This document shows, piece after piece, positions 13,094-24,941 of a stretch of DNA of 64,000 nucleotides. The notes below the pieces were generated by a model. It saw only the letters and a list, made by a program, of their open reading frames with translations, was not told where the DNA came from and did not search any database. The position numbers and the translations under genes were made by a program. Source of the DNA: Quillaja saponaria (Eukaryota; Streptophyta; Magnoliopsida; Fabales; Quillajaceae); assembly GCA_029379385.1 (NCBI GenBank), contig CM055614.1, forward strand, positions 2,232,001-2,296,000, written 5' to 3'. Numbering within the stretch: the stretch's first letter is position 1; the number at the start of each line of letters is the position of its first letter.

Positions 13094-14362
13094 CTATGGT
13101 GAAACCAGCTTCACCTTCTTCGTTTCAGTTAATGCTTTAGCAAATGCATCCACAATCAGCTGCTGTGACTCGAGCATCATCTCATTATGCTTCATCTCCA
13201 TCTCCATCCGCATTTTTTCAATCTCCTGAGCCATTTCCATCTTCATCTTCTCCAACTTCAGGAACTCTTCACCAAACATCTTTATCGACGATACAATCTC
13301 TGCAAAAGGATCCATCTCTCCCTCAACTCTATTAGCGCTGCTCTTCTTCCTAAAACCCGATCTCGTCGAAGATGGACATCCATGGAAGAACCTATTATAA
13401 ATATCAGGACCATTAACCCTGGCATAGTTCTCGGGCTTAAAACCAGGAGGTCCGAAGTTCTTTACACCCAGATTTTTGGTGTGAAATACACCTTGTTTGT
13501 CATTTTGATACTTGGTGCCATGCCAATCAGCACTCACATAATTCTTGGGCCTAAAAGCTGAAGGTGCAGAAATCCTATCACCTAAAGTTTTCAGGGGAAA
13601 CCCACATGGGGTACTCGGATTGTCATCAACGTAAGTAGCATAATTCTTATACCTAAGCCCCCGAGGAGCTGAATTCTGATCACTCTGGCTTTTTGCAACA
13701 GATCCACTTCCCAAATTCCAGTTAGAATCAATAATAGTATCGGAATCATCGTTGATTTTGGTATAAATCTTATTCCTGAAACCCGCAGTAGTCCCATTTC
13801 GACCACCGAGGCCTTTTATGGTTGACCCACTTCCATAATCATCAAATAAACCCAGGCTAGGGCCAGAACTTCCATCACTATGTTTAGATCTCTTGGCCTT
13901 AAACCCAGGAGGCACCTCACTCCAATCACCTGAGGTTTTCACGCAAAACCCACTTTTTCTATCATAGTTTCCCCTATCAAAGTCTTGATCTTGATTGGAT
14001 CCAAGGGATGAAGAAGACCCTTTCTCCAAGGAATCCATAAGATGGAATAAAACCCAAGAAGAGAAGAACCGACCTGGACAAGTGAGGCAACGTTGTTTCT
14101 CGGAGCGGTAACGCTTGCGGAGCTTCTCCATCTTGTGGCGGCACTGGACGGAAGTTTTTGGCGGAGAAGCTAAAGGGCATCGACATCCAACGGCGGCTGC
14201 GACATCGTCCCAATCAGCCGAACGGAGGATGCCGCGGCGAAGAGAGAACCATTTATCGCGATAGGCCTCAATTAGAGCCACGGATTCGTCGTGGGTCCAG
14301 CAAGGCGCTGGGAATTTACGCCGTGGTGGAGAAGAGACGGTAGAGAGTGTGTCAGGGGACAT
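13094..14362 (-). CDS. Trihelix transcription factor, SIP1/ASIL-like clade
   Basis: Single-exon gene of 422 aa encoding a nuclear DNA-binding protein. Residues about 20-115 form the trihelix (Myb/SANT-like) domain: CWTHDESVALIEAYRDKW, then SADWDDVAAAVG, then QCRHKMEKLRKRYRSEKQR, with the conserved tryptophans and the aromatic FFSSWVLFHLMDSLE fourth helix. The middle (about 120-350) is low-complexity, rich in Gly/Ser/Asn, with irregular repeats of a GFxxKNY-like phrase. The C-terminus (about 355-410) is a charged coiled coil (KLEKMKMEMAQEIEKMRMEM), typical of the SIP1 clade, where it mediates dimerisation. The lack of introns also fits that clade. A foldback transposon begins about 510 bases upstream of the ATG and could affect its promoter. 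No specific orthologue is claimed. Confidence 0.88.
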   Translation of the reverse strand: MSPDTLSTVSSPPRRKFPAPCWTHDESVALIEAYRDKWFSLRRGILRSADWDDVAAAVGCRCPLASPPKTSVQCRHKMEKLRKRYRSEKQRCLTCPGRFFSSWVLFHLMDSLEKGSSSSLGSNQDQDFDRGNYDRKSGFCVKTSGDWSEVPPGFKAKRSKHSDGSSGPSLGLFDDYGSGSTIKGLGGRNGTTAGFRNKIYTKINDDSDTIIDSNWNLGSGSVAKSQSDQNSAPRGLRYKNYATYVDDNPSTPCGFPLKTLGDRISAPSAFRPKNYVSADWHGTKYQNDKQGVFHTKNLGVKNFGPPGFKPENYARVNGPDIYNRFFHGCPSSTRSGFRKKSSANRVEGEMDPFAEIVSSIKMFGEEFLKLEKMKMEMAQEIEKMRMEMEMKHNEMMLESQQLIVDAFAKALTETKKVKLVSP

Positions 14363-14871
14363 AATCGCGTAATCGAGTTAGAACTAGGGCAAAAGATAAG
14401 AAAGGATGGTGGGGAGAGAATGAGAGACTTTGGTGGAGGAGAGGTGGTGGTTGCTATCATGGTGGGTGTGGAAGTAAAGATTAAAGAGAGAGAAAGGACT
14501 CACTCACCGGTTGAGTGGGTGAATAATATGCTGGCGTGCACAGCTGACGAAGTGGGGGCTATACACATACTGACACACCGAAAAGGCCAACTACTCCGCC
14601 ATGACTATCACAAGCACAACGCCCACTGAGAGTCTCAGACAGGCAGACTGAGCCCCACTCTATACAGATAGATAGGTAGCATTTGAACTTTGATTTGATT
14701 GCCCAGCGCCAGCTCCAGCTCCAGCTGTGGAGCTGTGGCCTGTGGAGGTAAATTAATTGGTGAAGATGAAAGTGAAAAGCGGTTTCCCTGGTGGAGCAGT
14801 TACAGCTAATCGCTGTCCAATCAGATATATAATAGCATGATTTTATGGCCAACATCTTTTCATCACTTGCA
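14363..14871. promoter_or_regulatory. Trihelix gene upstream region
   Basis: About 500 bases between the trihelix ATG and the foldback element. They must hold its 5' UTR and proximal promoter. A purine-rich GA tract (about 14395-14500) and a short GCTCCAG repeat (about 14708-14733) are visible. No clear TATA box was assigned. Confidence 0.35.
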
Positions 14872-16369
14872 GGACTTTTGGATATAACGTTCAAATCTTA
14901 TCGTTTTTGTTTAAAATGAGAATTTTAATACTTTAATAGTTAATATGGAATAAATTATAAAAATATATTTGTTAAAATTAGTTTCAAAGTGTGACTCACC
15001 ATGTCATTTACTTACCTCAAAGCACACACCTCAAGTACACGCGTAAGAAAAAAAAAAAAAAAAACTGAAACCAGTTTTTGGAAAGTAGGTTTCAATAACA
15101 TTTTGTCCCACAGACGGGCCAGCGGGTACAAAATTTTGATGATGAGCAAAATTTTGATGAGAGCAGTGAGATCTTAAAAAAAAATATATTATATAATAAA
15201 TTTTATTATTATATTTTTATAATTACATTTATTTTTATTTTGTTTTTTCTACTTTCTAAATTTGACAAATTTTTTATATTAAATATAAAATAAATTATTT
15301 GACTAAAAAACATAATTATATTACTATTTACTACAATTTAAAACTCATAAAATATCATATTTTCTTTTTCATAATTTACTCTCCTTTCTAGTGCTTTTAT
15401 TCTCTCATTATAAATAATAATTAATTTCTTTCTTTTTATATATTATTAGAATAAATTTAATTAACAATGTATAAATTTTTTCAAATAAAAGAAATTATGT
15501 AAAGAAAATTACTTTTAACAAAAAAAAAAATCAAACAAACAATTTTGTAGGCTTTGATTTGAAGGTCTCTCTTTTGTTGCGCTCCTCTGTCTTTAATCCA
15601 TTTTCCTAAGTAAATGATGAGAGAAGACTGAAATTACATTGGCTGTCAGCGTGCAAGAACAACAAGTAAACAAATATCAATCTTATACGTATATACTTAC
15701 CGTCATACTAACCTCAATTTTGTTTTTAATTTTAAATTTATTTGTTTGATTTTTTTTTGTTAAAAGTAATTTTCTTTGCATAATTTCTTTTATTTGAAAA
15801 ATTCATACATTGTTAATAAAATCTATTCTAATAATATATAAAAAGAAAGAAATTAATTATTTATTTTATAATGAGAGAATAAAAGCATTAGAAAGGAGAG
15901 TAAATTATGAAAAAGAAAATATGACATTTTATGAGTTTTAAATTGTAGTAGATACTAATATAATTATGTTTTTTAGCCAAATAATTTATTTTATATTCAA
16001 TATAAAAAATTTGTCAAATTTAGAAAGTAGAAAAAACAAAATAGAAATAAATATAATTATAAAAATATAATAAAAAAATTATTGTATAATATTTTTCTTC
16101 CAAGATCCCACTGCTCTGGGACAAAATTTTGTTGAAACCGGCTTTTCAAAAGCCAGTTTCAACTATTTGTTTTTTTTCTCACGCACGCCCGTGAGGTGTG
16201 TGCTGTGGAGTCTGTGAGGTGACATGACATGGTGAGTCGGACCCAGAAACTAGTTTTTGAAAATACGATTTCAAAATTTACTCCATATTAACTATTAAAG
16301 TAAAAAAATTACAATTTTAAACAAAAATGGTGAGATTAGGACCTTATGTCCAAAAGTCCATCCCTTGCA
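14862..16369. mobile_element. Foldback DNA transposon, Mutator-like, with 10-bp target-site duplication
   Basis: The element spans 14872-16359 (1,488 bp). Its ends are GGACTTTTGGATATAA on the left and the inverse of GGACTTTTGGACATAA on the right. It is flanked by ATCACTTGCA (14862-14871) and ATCCCTTGCA (16360-16369), a 10-bp duplication with one mismatch. The left arm (14872 to about 15540) and right arm (about 15741 to 16359) are long imperfect inverted copies. Paired blocks include TAGTTAATATGGA, GACTCACCATGTCAT, AGCACACACCTCA, the CTTTCTAAATTTGACAAAT stretch and TCAAACAAA. The central loop of about 200 bp has no coding capacity. TSD length and long inverted repeats fit non-autonomous Mutator-like/foldback elements. 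The superfamily is inferred; the structure is seen directly. Confidence 0.88.
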
Positions 16370-16869
16370 CTAATCAGACATCTATCCAAATTGTTCTTTT
16401 AGGATCCCAAATGTGGCTACATCCTCACTTTAGATTCATCTTACTATAAAATACAATCTTTCTTCTCCTTTTTTTCTTCTAGAAATGCTCTTATAATTTT
16501 TATTCTTTAGAGGATCATTTATTCTGTTATTTTTTCTCAATATGTTTAGATATCCATCATATTTATGAAAAAATAAATACCAAAAAAATTATACAGTAAC
16601 TGGGGTATTAAATCAATTCTGAATCAAAATTTTCATAAGAAACCAATTATAATAATTGTGTGCCTGAAACATAATCTAACAAAAATCAAAGTATTGTCTT
16701 TTAAGTATTTCTTTCCTTTTGAAACTCATGGGATATACGTGTGTGTGGGCGCATATGCAACGACCAATTGAGATGAATATTTTGTTGTTAATAACATGAT
16801 GTTGAAGACTATTCAGCAGCTAAGGTTAAATCATTTTTACAATTAAACATAATCACATCGAAACAAGGT
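16370..16869. other. AT-rich intergenic spacer
   Basis: Lies between the foldback element and the 3' remnant of the DAHP synthase pseudogene. No gene or structured repeat was recognised. Confidence 0.4.
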
Positions 16870-17865
16870 ATAATATGAACCTCTCTTCTGCTCACTATGT
16901 ACTACAGAATCAAGATTCCACTGTGAGACTCTGCATGGCAGCATATCCACCAGTAGCAAATGCGCTACTGAGATTTAAGCCTTTGAGGTACCAAATGATT
17001 GAAGGTATGCTCTTATCAACCCATGTGGATAAGGTCTTCTAGATTTCTCATCAAAGGCATCACCATTTATATATTTTGCTTCCTTGGTAACTAGTGGGAG
17101 CTTCACACCATTCTTAATCTCAAATGATTCTGATCTTGGTTTTACAAATTGGCCTGCCATCCTTCCTCCCTGTCATACAACGAAAGTGAAGAAAATTCAG
17201 ATGGACTCCTCCAGCACAAGCCTCCAACTTGTGAATTCAGTAACTTCCACAATGAGAGTTAAAAGAAAATCCAAATAAACATAGTGCAGTAATGCAAGCA
17301 CAAACCAAAACAAAAGGTTGCAGGCATGATTTAGAGATGGGGTGGTATAGAAAAATAAGTAGATAACAGATATGATCATGGCCCCTTGAAGAAGGCACAC
17401 TAACTGTTGTCCATTTTATAAGCAAGGCGTTCAGGTAAGTGTCCCTAATATTATTCCCATTGAACTCGTTGAAGCTCTCAGCGCAATCTCCACCTTGTAG
17501 CATGAATGCCTCGCCTACTGCAGCCTCAGCAAGGCGGTCCTCAAGCTTCTGAGCCTCACTGGCGAAAAAGATGGGCGGGAAACTCTCCGAGGGTCTTGAG
17601 GACCGATTTGAGCTCATTCTGGTCAGGGTAATCCAGAATTTGGCGTGCCTCCTTGAATTTCCAAGACTTGTGGGTTCCAGCTTGAGATCCCGAATTCAGT
17701 GTTGGTTGAAGAGGAGAAAGAAGAAGAAACTGAAGGAATTGCAAGGCTAGTTTTGTTGCTGATGAATTGGAGCGTGTAGGACTGGGTATTGAGAAAGAGG
17801 TGTTTACCTGTAAGCGTTAAAATGGTCGAGGCGCCGATATAAGCAGAGCCTAAAATGGCGGCCAT
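16870..17865 (-). pseudogene. DHS: DAHP synthase (plastid, shikimate pathway) 5' fragment, broken
   Basis: Fragment of a plant type-II 3-deoxy-D-arabino-heptulosonate 7-phosphate synthase. Recognisable pieces in order: [52 protein letters not shown] then [35 protein letters not shown] with [10 protein letters not shown] and LIRAYLQS, then AFATGGYAAMQ near 16930. An extra G near 17584-17588 shifts the frame in LKTLESFPP, and another frame change lies before SWKFKEA. The segment after NNIRDT that should read on to the conserved GQMP loop is lost, with intron-like sequence retained. Stops follow, and homology ends near 16870, so the catalytic barrel is missing. Because an intron is retained, this is a duplicated rather than a processed copy. 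Assignment of the first about 60 codons (MAAILGSAYIG) is weak. Confidence 0.88.
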
Positions 17866-18343
17866 CTCTGTTCAACTGTCAGAAAAATGCCAATGACAAT
17901 GTATATATACGACAGTATTTCGCATAATGATCTTCAAGGTTGATTCTTGTAGGATTTGTTTTATAATTTTTTTTTATCGTGTGTACAAATGCAAACTGAC
18001 TGCTAAACAAAAAAAAATGTATTCTGCATTTCAATGTTAAATTTTTGTACATTCGAAGTGATAAATTTATCACACCAATTCACCTTTACAAAATTTCAAT
18101 GTGAGTCTTAGTCTTACAGAGAATGACTAGTAAAGAAAAATTACTTTACTTAAACGATACAACAAAAAAAGAATCAAATAAATATTGCATAGTAAAGAAA
18201 AATTACATAGGTATGCATCATTTACTTATCTCGTTATTGAATTTAATGCTGTTCCTATAAACTCAGAATACAGGGATCACAATGATGCACAATCATATGC
18301 ATTTGGAACTGCTTCTCTACAACTCTGTTGCTGCTGATTTGCC
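17866..18343. other. Intergenic spacer
   Basis: AT-rich, between the DHS pseudogene and the UVH1 stop codon. The right part is presumably the UVH1 3' UTR. No other feature was seen. Confidence 0.4.
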
Positions 18344-21300
18344 TCATAACAAGGTTGGATACTTTGCATCCAGAAACTCTCTGAGTGTCCGAGCTGCTTT
18401 TTGACCACCCATTAGCTCAGCTAGCCTCTCGAGAGGAAGAAGAGCAAGTTCTGCCAAGCTCTTGCACCCATCCATTATGGCCCTGTAGTTCAAATCTGAT
18501 ACACCTGGAAGTCGTCTCAGAAATTCTACAGCTGATGTGTTGTAGTTTTCAGCTCTAGCACACACAGCAATTAACCATTAAATTCATATTGTGAGTAAGT
18601 AAAACGTTATTAATGATACAATTCGACGTGGAAGAACAACTCTTGGCTGCAGCAATGACTTTCAGTGTTTCATGACAACCAGTTAATATAGTGAGTGCAG
18701 AAGAGCATATAATCTTATATAGACATCAGACATGTGCTCCTCTTCTTGCACCCAATACAATATTAGCAGATCAACAGGTAAATATGACAAACCAGATCGC
18801 CAGGGATTAAAGGATTGACTGGGAATAATTCATTTAATTTAATTGAGTCAAATATTTTTTGGGTATCAATTCATCCAATGCAAATCATTCTCTGTCGAGA
18901 TAATTACACTGTCAATAGATAAGGTTGCAGCCTAATTGGTCATGCTACAGAAAATCCTATTTTTCATATGGTATAAAGCGGCCTGGAGTTCAAATCTGAG
19001 GCACATTTCAGCACAAAGTAAGGATTGGGAAGAGGACTTACCTCACATCATTTTCCACAATACCCTCTTCCGAGGGGACACCAACTCTCATTGCTTTTGT
19101 CTCGTCTGGTTCATCCTGATTAGCTTTGAGTGAAGTGAATATTTCAGCAGTAGCATGCAAACTCCGAGACCAGATGATTCGCAGCCGGGGAAAATGTAAA
19201 ACAAGTAACGAGAGTTTTGATATGATACTGTTCGGGGTGACATCATCCCCAATCTCACTTGCAGACTGCAAAATATATTTATCAAGTCAAACCAACAAAT
19301 CAAGCCATGCCCAAACACTATGGCTAGACATTGCGTGGAGTTAGGCCCAATATCTACCGGCAAAAAAGAAAGGCCTTACAGTTATATCCGAGTGTGGCAC
19401 AGCCTGACACGGAGCTATGTTTTTACCCAAGCTCAGTCCTATATTGGGAGGAGAGCAGACCTCCCTCAACACCTCATCTGTCTTTTTTTTCTTATAGATT
19501 TTAAAAAATATATTGCTTGGTGCCTTGATGGTTTTACCCTTGAAAATTTCTTCCTATCATCCATATTATAAAAAAGGTTTACATCGTTTAAATAAAATTG
19601 AAAGTACTATTATAGCACCAAGACTAATAAATTAATTACTAATTAGTCTAGGACCAGAATTGAATACAGAGCATATCACAGTTACTTGTAATAAAAAATT
19701 CATAAACAACATTAATTAGCCCAGATAGTATTAATATTATTGCCCAGCCAAGCTGTGCTCTTGTTTGGATATTATGCCTAATCCTGACCATGAAGTTTGT
19801 CAGAGCCTAGAATTGGAGTCCTAGACCTGCTCATCTGGGCTCAAAATTGAAGCACATGCCCCTTCAAGTCAGCCGGGGAGAGGTCTATGCCTAGTTTTAC
19901 CCAAATATGTCTCTTCAAGTATTTTATTTAACATACCTGGAATGAAAAACTTTTATCCTGCGAAAACTCTATCAAAAGAACAGGTATTCTATAATATCGC
20001 ACCATAGTCTCCACTTGGTTATAAAGGCGACCTGACGTGAAGCTCATAAAGAGATCTTGGATACTTTTTCTCTCCACACAGATTAAAGGTGAGAGAATAT
20101 AATCACCAACTTCCAGAGTCACTGGAATTATGAGCATCCCCTTTTGGTGGAGAACATTTGGAAGGCTACTCATGAACTCCCGCATGTCAACTATGACCTG
20201 AAAAGATTGGAATTCTCATATATATAAATGTATATATCTAGAGATGGGGGATTGAACCAGGGGCCTCTCATATTGGAGAGTGTGCATGTACCACTAAGCC
20301 ATTGCTCAGGTGGCTTCTCAAATGTGAATTATGTCAAGGAAATGAGGCAAAGATCACAACAAAAGAATATCACAAACCTGCATTTCTTTATCAACTTCCT
20401 TTCTTCCACCTGCCCTTCTAGTTATTGAGTTTTGGGGAGTAGCACCATCTAAATCTACACTAGAATTCAATCCTAAGCAACGTCCATCCTGATCCAATCG
20501 CAGGTGAAATGAACCCAAAAATGTTAATAGATTCAGCACACATCTATAAGGGTAAAATGTAGGCAGAAATTCTGTGGAAGGAAAGAAGATAGAAAGACAA
20601 ACCTGATCAACAGGTATCATCATCAAGGATTTCTGCCTGATTAGAGATTCAAATGCCCCATTTTCCCTTCGTATACTTGCCTCAAACTTTTGCACCTCAG
20701 TAGAATCTTCATAGAAAAGGAAATAGACTTTCAAATTTTTTGAGGGATTTTGGGCTTTGTAAACTTCTATTTCCCTGACAAAAGTTACATCTGGATGGTA
20801 AACAATGATTATAGAGGGTTTCAATATGTCAAGAATAGGCTGATCACTTTCTAGGGCATAGATATGCACTGGTGGAAGTGGCTTCACATTTCCAATTCCA
20901 GTAGCATCAAGGTTTGGAGAATGCTTTTGAAAAACTGCTTCGTCCACAGATGTCCCTCCGCATGTGGTTTCACAAAGACGACCTGCAACAACTGTATCAA
21001 TTTCATCTGTTTGGCTTTTCTTTTCTGAACTACATATTTCATTATTATCCTTTATCGCTGCCTTTCTACGTCTATTCTTATCTTTAATCCCAGAGCCCCC
21101 GACAGTAGCTGCTGGGCCTTTTCTATTCTCCTCTTTTTGCTTTGCTTTGCTACATCCTCGGCCACCAATATCAGGCCGGGATGCATCTTCGACAACACAA
21201 CCCATATGAGCTAAGTTTCTTAGTTCAGATGCTGCTGCCAGAAGTGCATCATGCTCTTGCTTGCTAACGCTGCTGGCTTCTGTACTCTGCGCAGGTGTTA

Positions 21301-24021
21301 TAGGCACAACTCCATCAAGAACACCAAAACCTTTTGGATCCTTTGTTTTCTTTTTCTGACGTTTTATCTCACGCAGCTCTACTTTGCTCAGCAAGTATTT
21401 CTTCCATTCTTCATGCATGACCTTCGCAAGATAACATTGCATAAATTCAGTTCATATTCATTTTTATGCAAGACCAAAATGACTGAAAACTACAGAAATA
21501 ATTAACTGTAATTGATCAAAGACCAAGTAATCAAATTCACCCAGTTATTAATTTAAGTGCATCAGCACTCAATCAACAGAATAAGACATCTGATTAGTTT
21601 GTATAAATTAAGCATTTTTCTGTTTGTGCATTTGGGTAGGTTGGGGAGGGAGGCTTCGAAGAGTGCTTCACCAAGTAAAATGAAGCAGCTACCAGTGGAT
21701 CTGCTTCAAAATCAGTTCAAAATCCTTGCATAGGGAAGCATTGTGTTTCAGCAATGGGGTGGCCAAGTAGATATCCTTAGAGTGAACAAATATGTTCATG
21801 GAACTCGAGTTAACCAAGAGCAAGATGAAGTAAAAGGTAGTGATAACTGAAAACAATTCAAAATCCCAACATGAGATGAAAAGGAAAAACCTTTTGGGGA
21901 CTGTTAGTGATGCATTCTTGCAGCTGCAGGCATGAATATTCATCTTTGCATGCCACTAACACAATGCCATTGTCAGCTTCTTCACCAACCAATAATTCTT
22001 CTCTTGGCAAAGCTTGCTTCCGTCTTTCCTCTTCTATCTCTTCAAGAACCTCCTGTAAAGAAATTGTCATTAATATTCAGCTCGAACTCTACATAACTCC
22101 TTTATTTTTATTTTTTTTTCCAAACCTCTTTATAAGCGTCCAGTTTGAAAGTATAGACTAATAACATATACATACATTTATACTATATACAAATATATAT
22201 GTATACAGAGAGAGACCAAGTTGAACATGGGGCCATTGATATAATGAATTTCATATATATAAGAGAAACATGATCAGCAGACTTCATAAAATTGGAACTC
22301 GCTGACTCACACGTAAGACCTTCCACTTTGGTGCCTCCTCCAGCACTTCCTCCAAAACTAACCCACTACTTGAACTTGATGACGAAGTACCACCAACTGC
22401 TAACATGCATTAGAAAATGAGGATTGAGATACAGGAAATGGTAATGCAAAGCTACTAAGTAGGTCTTTCACTCTCTTTCTCTTTTTACCCTTTTGTCTGT
22501 AGGAGAAAGTAAGCCATATATTAAACACAAGTACAAATGGGTAAAGAATTAATGAAACAATAAGCCCTTACCTTCTTCACTGTCTTTGTGATCCCCTCTA
22601 ATTTTCCTCTTCTTGTTTGTTACACTTTTACTATGCCCAATTAGTTTCATACCATCCGACCTTCCAAAACGATAAACACGTTTCTTTGCATAGTCAAATA
22701 TCTTATAGCTTGCCTCTGCAAATATCCAAACAGACCGAAAACTCTCTGACACTCTGAGGGTATCCAGATACCTCAAATATGTGACTGCATCATACCTGTC
22801 CATATCAAATCACAATATCAACCACTAGTTTCTGAAAAATATTCTTCAAATGACAGTTTCCAGAAAAAATTGAAGTAATACCATCAGAAAAATTATAAGC
22901 AAACGAAACAGGGAAACAAAAAGGTCTTATTACACTAGAAAGATGCCTCAACAAATTCCTGGAGTTAAGAAACCAGAATTTATTACCAAAACATAAGACT
23001 CGGAGTAACATAAACAGTATCATTCTTCACATAAAACCATAAAAAGAGAAGCATCTCTAAATTGGCAATGCTTCTCAAACTTAGTAGCAAATAGATACCT
23101 TTAACACTTCACATGAAACCATAAAAATATGCAATTATTAAAACAAGAACTATGAGAGTACCTAACAAGATAATCCAATAATTTCCTCAAGGTCTTGAGA
23201 TCTGACACTAGTTGCTTTGTCTTCTTCCCCAAGGTATGCCAAATTGGATCCAACTGCCTCCTCACAATTTCATCAAATGACTTAAACAACCCATTTTCCA
23301 CCGTCAAATCCTCAACATCAACCTTATTTGTCTTCCTCATCTCCTTCAGACATGCATCCATGACCTCAATAATGGCTTTCTGAATCCCAACCATATATTT
23401 AGTCATTGAAACTCTTATATCAACCACAACAGGTGGATACTTCTCCAACTCCTGTGAGACATACACCTGAAATCTCGGCCACAAATGCAATTTTCTAATA
23501 TACAAACACTTCATAATCCGCTCTGCCTTGGCAAACCCAGATACCATTGCGTGTGGCTTATCAGAAAAGGCTCGAATATAAGCTTCCCGATTGAGAGACC
23601 GGAGGATTCGAACTATGAATGCTTCGGTGGATGACTCAGAGAGTGAATGTGCATTTAAAATTATAAGTCCAGCGATACTGGAGGTGGGTATTTTGTTTGT
23701 TAAGAGATCAACAATTAAGATTCTCGCTGTGATGAAAAAAATTGAGCCAGACAAGTAAAGGGTATGGCGATGGTGAGCAGGGAGGTCAGCGGTGATATCA
23801 GAAGGGGTTGGTGAATGATGGGTCTTGAGGTGGTGAAGGATTTGGGATTTGAGAGAAGCGGAGGAGGGAGAAAGGAGAAGGAGGGTCCCTTGAGAAGATG
23901 TGTGTAGAACAAGAAGAGAGGAGATGAGCTTGGAAAGAGAGAGGCCAGATGAAAGGACAACAAGGCCGCCATTAGGGTCGTCTAGGAGCTCTGTGATTAT
24001 ATGCTCGTGGAATTGAACCAT
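18344..24021 (-). CDS. UVH1: DNA repair endonuclease UVH1 (XPF/RAD1)
   Basis: Catalytic subunit of the XPF-ERCC1 structure-specific nuclease that makes the 5' incision in nucleotide excision repair; nuclear. Nine exons in order: 24021-23162, 22795-22572, 22399-22311, 22052-21891, 21421-20603, 20488-20378, 20197-19937, 19265-19042 and 18554-18344. All phases agree, giving about 986 aa (Arabidopsis protein about 950). Residues 1-290 are the degenerate SF2-helicase region ([32 protein letters not shown]). The nuclease domain has the [19 protein letters not shown] signature, matching GDxnERKx3D. The C-terminus holds the tandem helix-hairpin-helix ([31 protein letters not shown]). Exon 3 has a TAGCAG tandem acceptor that could add or drop one codon. 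Introns carry a SINE fragment and other repeat-like DNA. No lesion was seen. Confidence 0.95.
20244..20315 (-). mobile_element. tRNA-derived SINE fragment in UVH1 intron
   Basis: On the minus strand, TGGCTTAGTGG (20301-20291) matches a Pol III A box and GGTTCAATCCC (20258-20248) matches a B box, with about 32 bases between them. This is the head of a tRNA-derived SINE. It lies in the same orientation as UVH1, between exons 6 and 7, and seems cut off shortly after the B box, about 45 bases from the start of exon 7 (20197). No body or tail was recognised. Confidence 0.65.
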
Positions 24022-24941
24022 GGACTACAATGGCTATCCAACTTGGTTTCGAGGTACTCAGGGAAGGAGAAGGGCAAAAAGGTTTATTGGGTGCGGTTGT
24101 TTGGTCGCGGAGGGTGAAGCCGGTGGCGGGAAGAGGAGGACAGTTTTGTCGGTTGAGCATTTAAAAGGGTTTGTAATGGAAGTAGGGACTAGGGCACTCG
24201 AGAGCATAACATGAAACTGAAAGCTCTTCCGTCAAAACTCAGAAAGATAGGAAACGACAATGCGCTTAGATAATCAACTATACGACGTGTTAAGTACGGC
24301 AAACTCGCATGCAATTAGTGTCGTTTGGCCTAAATACTGCATTGCTAAATCAAAAAATACACACCAAAAGAAAAATCAAAATCGATCTTTGATTTAATAG
24401 AAGATTCAGTGAACCTAGAGGTGAAACAAAATGAAGTGAGATAAAAAAAAAAAAAAATTATTCTTAATAGATCTAGAAAATTAATAATACAAAATCACTC
24501 TAATCGAAATTATTAATTGAAATATTAGATAAACATATTAAAATCTACAATAGATGTTAATGTTGTAACCTAAGGAGTTAAAGACTCAAGGTTTTTGTTA
24601 TAAAAACAAATTTATCAATTGCCCAATCTATTGTCATTACCATCACTTTTAATTAAAATGTTCAAACTTGCTGCAGAAAAAAATGGCTATACTGGCTAAA
24701 TATATTCATACCATCTACAATTAGGCATGATAGAGAGGAAGCTCAATAGCAGCGATGACAATGAACTTAAAAATACTCCTTTTATACTTTTCTCTCCATT
24801 CAACTTCCATGAACAAAAAGAAGTTTGTTACACACAATTAAAGGAAGGCACTGTTCTCGTGGGTGGAGACTGATAAACTTGTGCAACACTGCTCCAGAAG
24901 AAAAACCAAATGTATATATATATTTGCATTTATAGATCACT
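24022..24941. other. UVH1 promoter side and intergenic spacer
   Basis: The left 200 bases are the UVH1 5' leader and promoter. The remainder is AT-rich and ends in the 3' UTR of the cyclophilin-like gene. No further gene was seen. Confidence 0.4.

Noticed and set aside
18900..19000. Possible second SINE (GGAGTTCAAATCTG resembles a B box)
   Set aside because: No convincing A box at the right distance; too weak to call.
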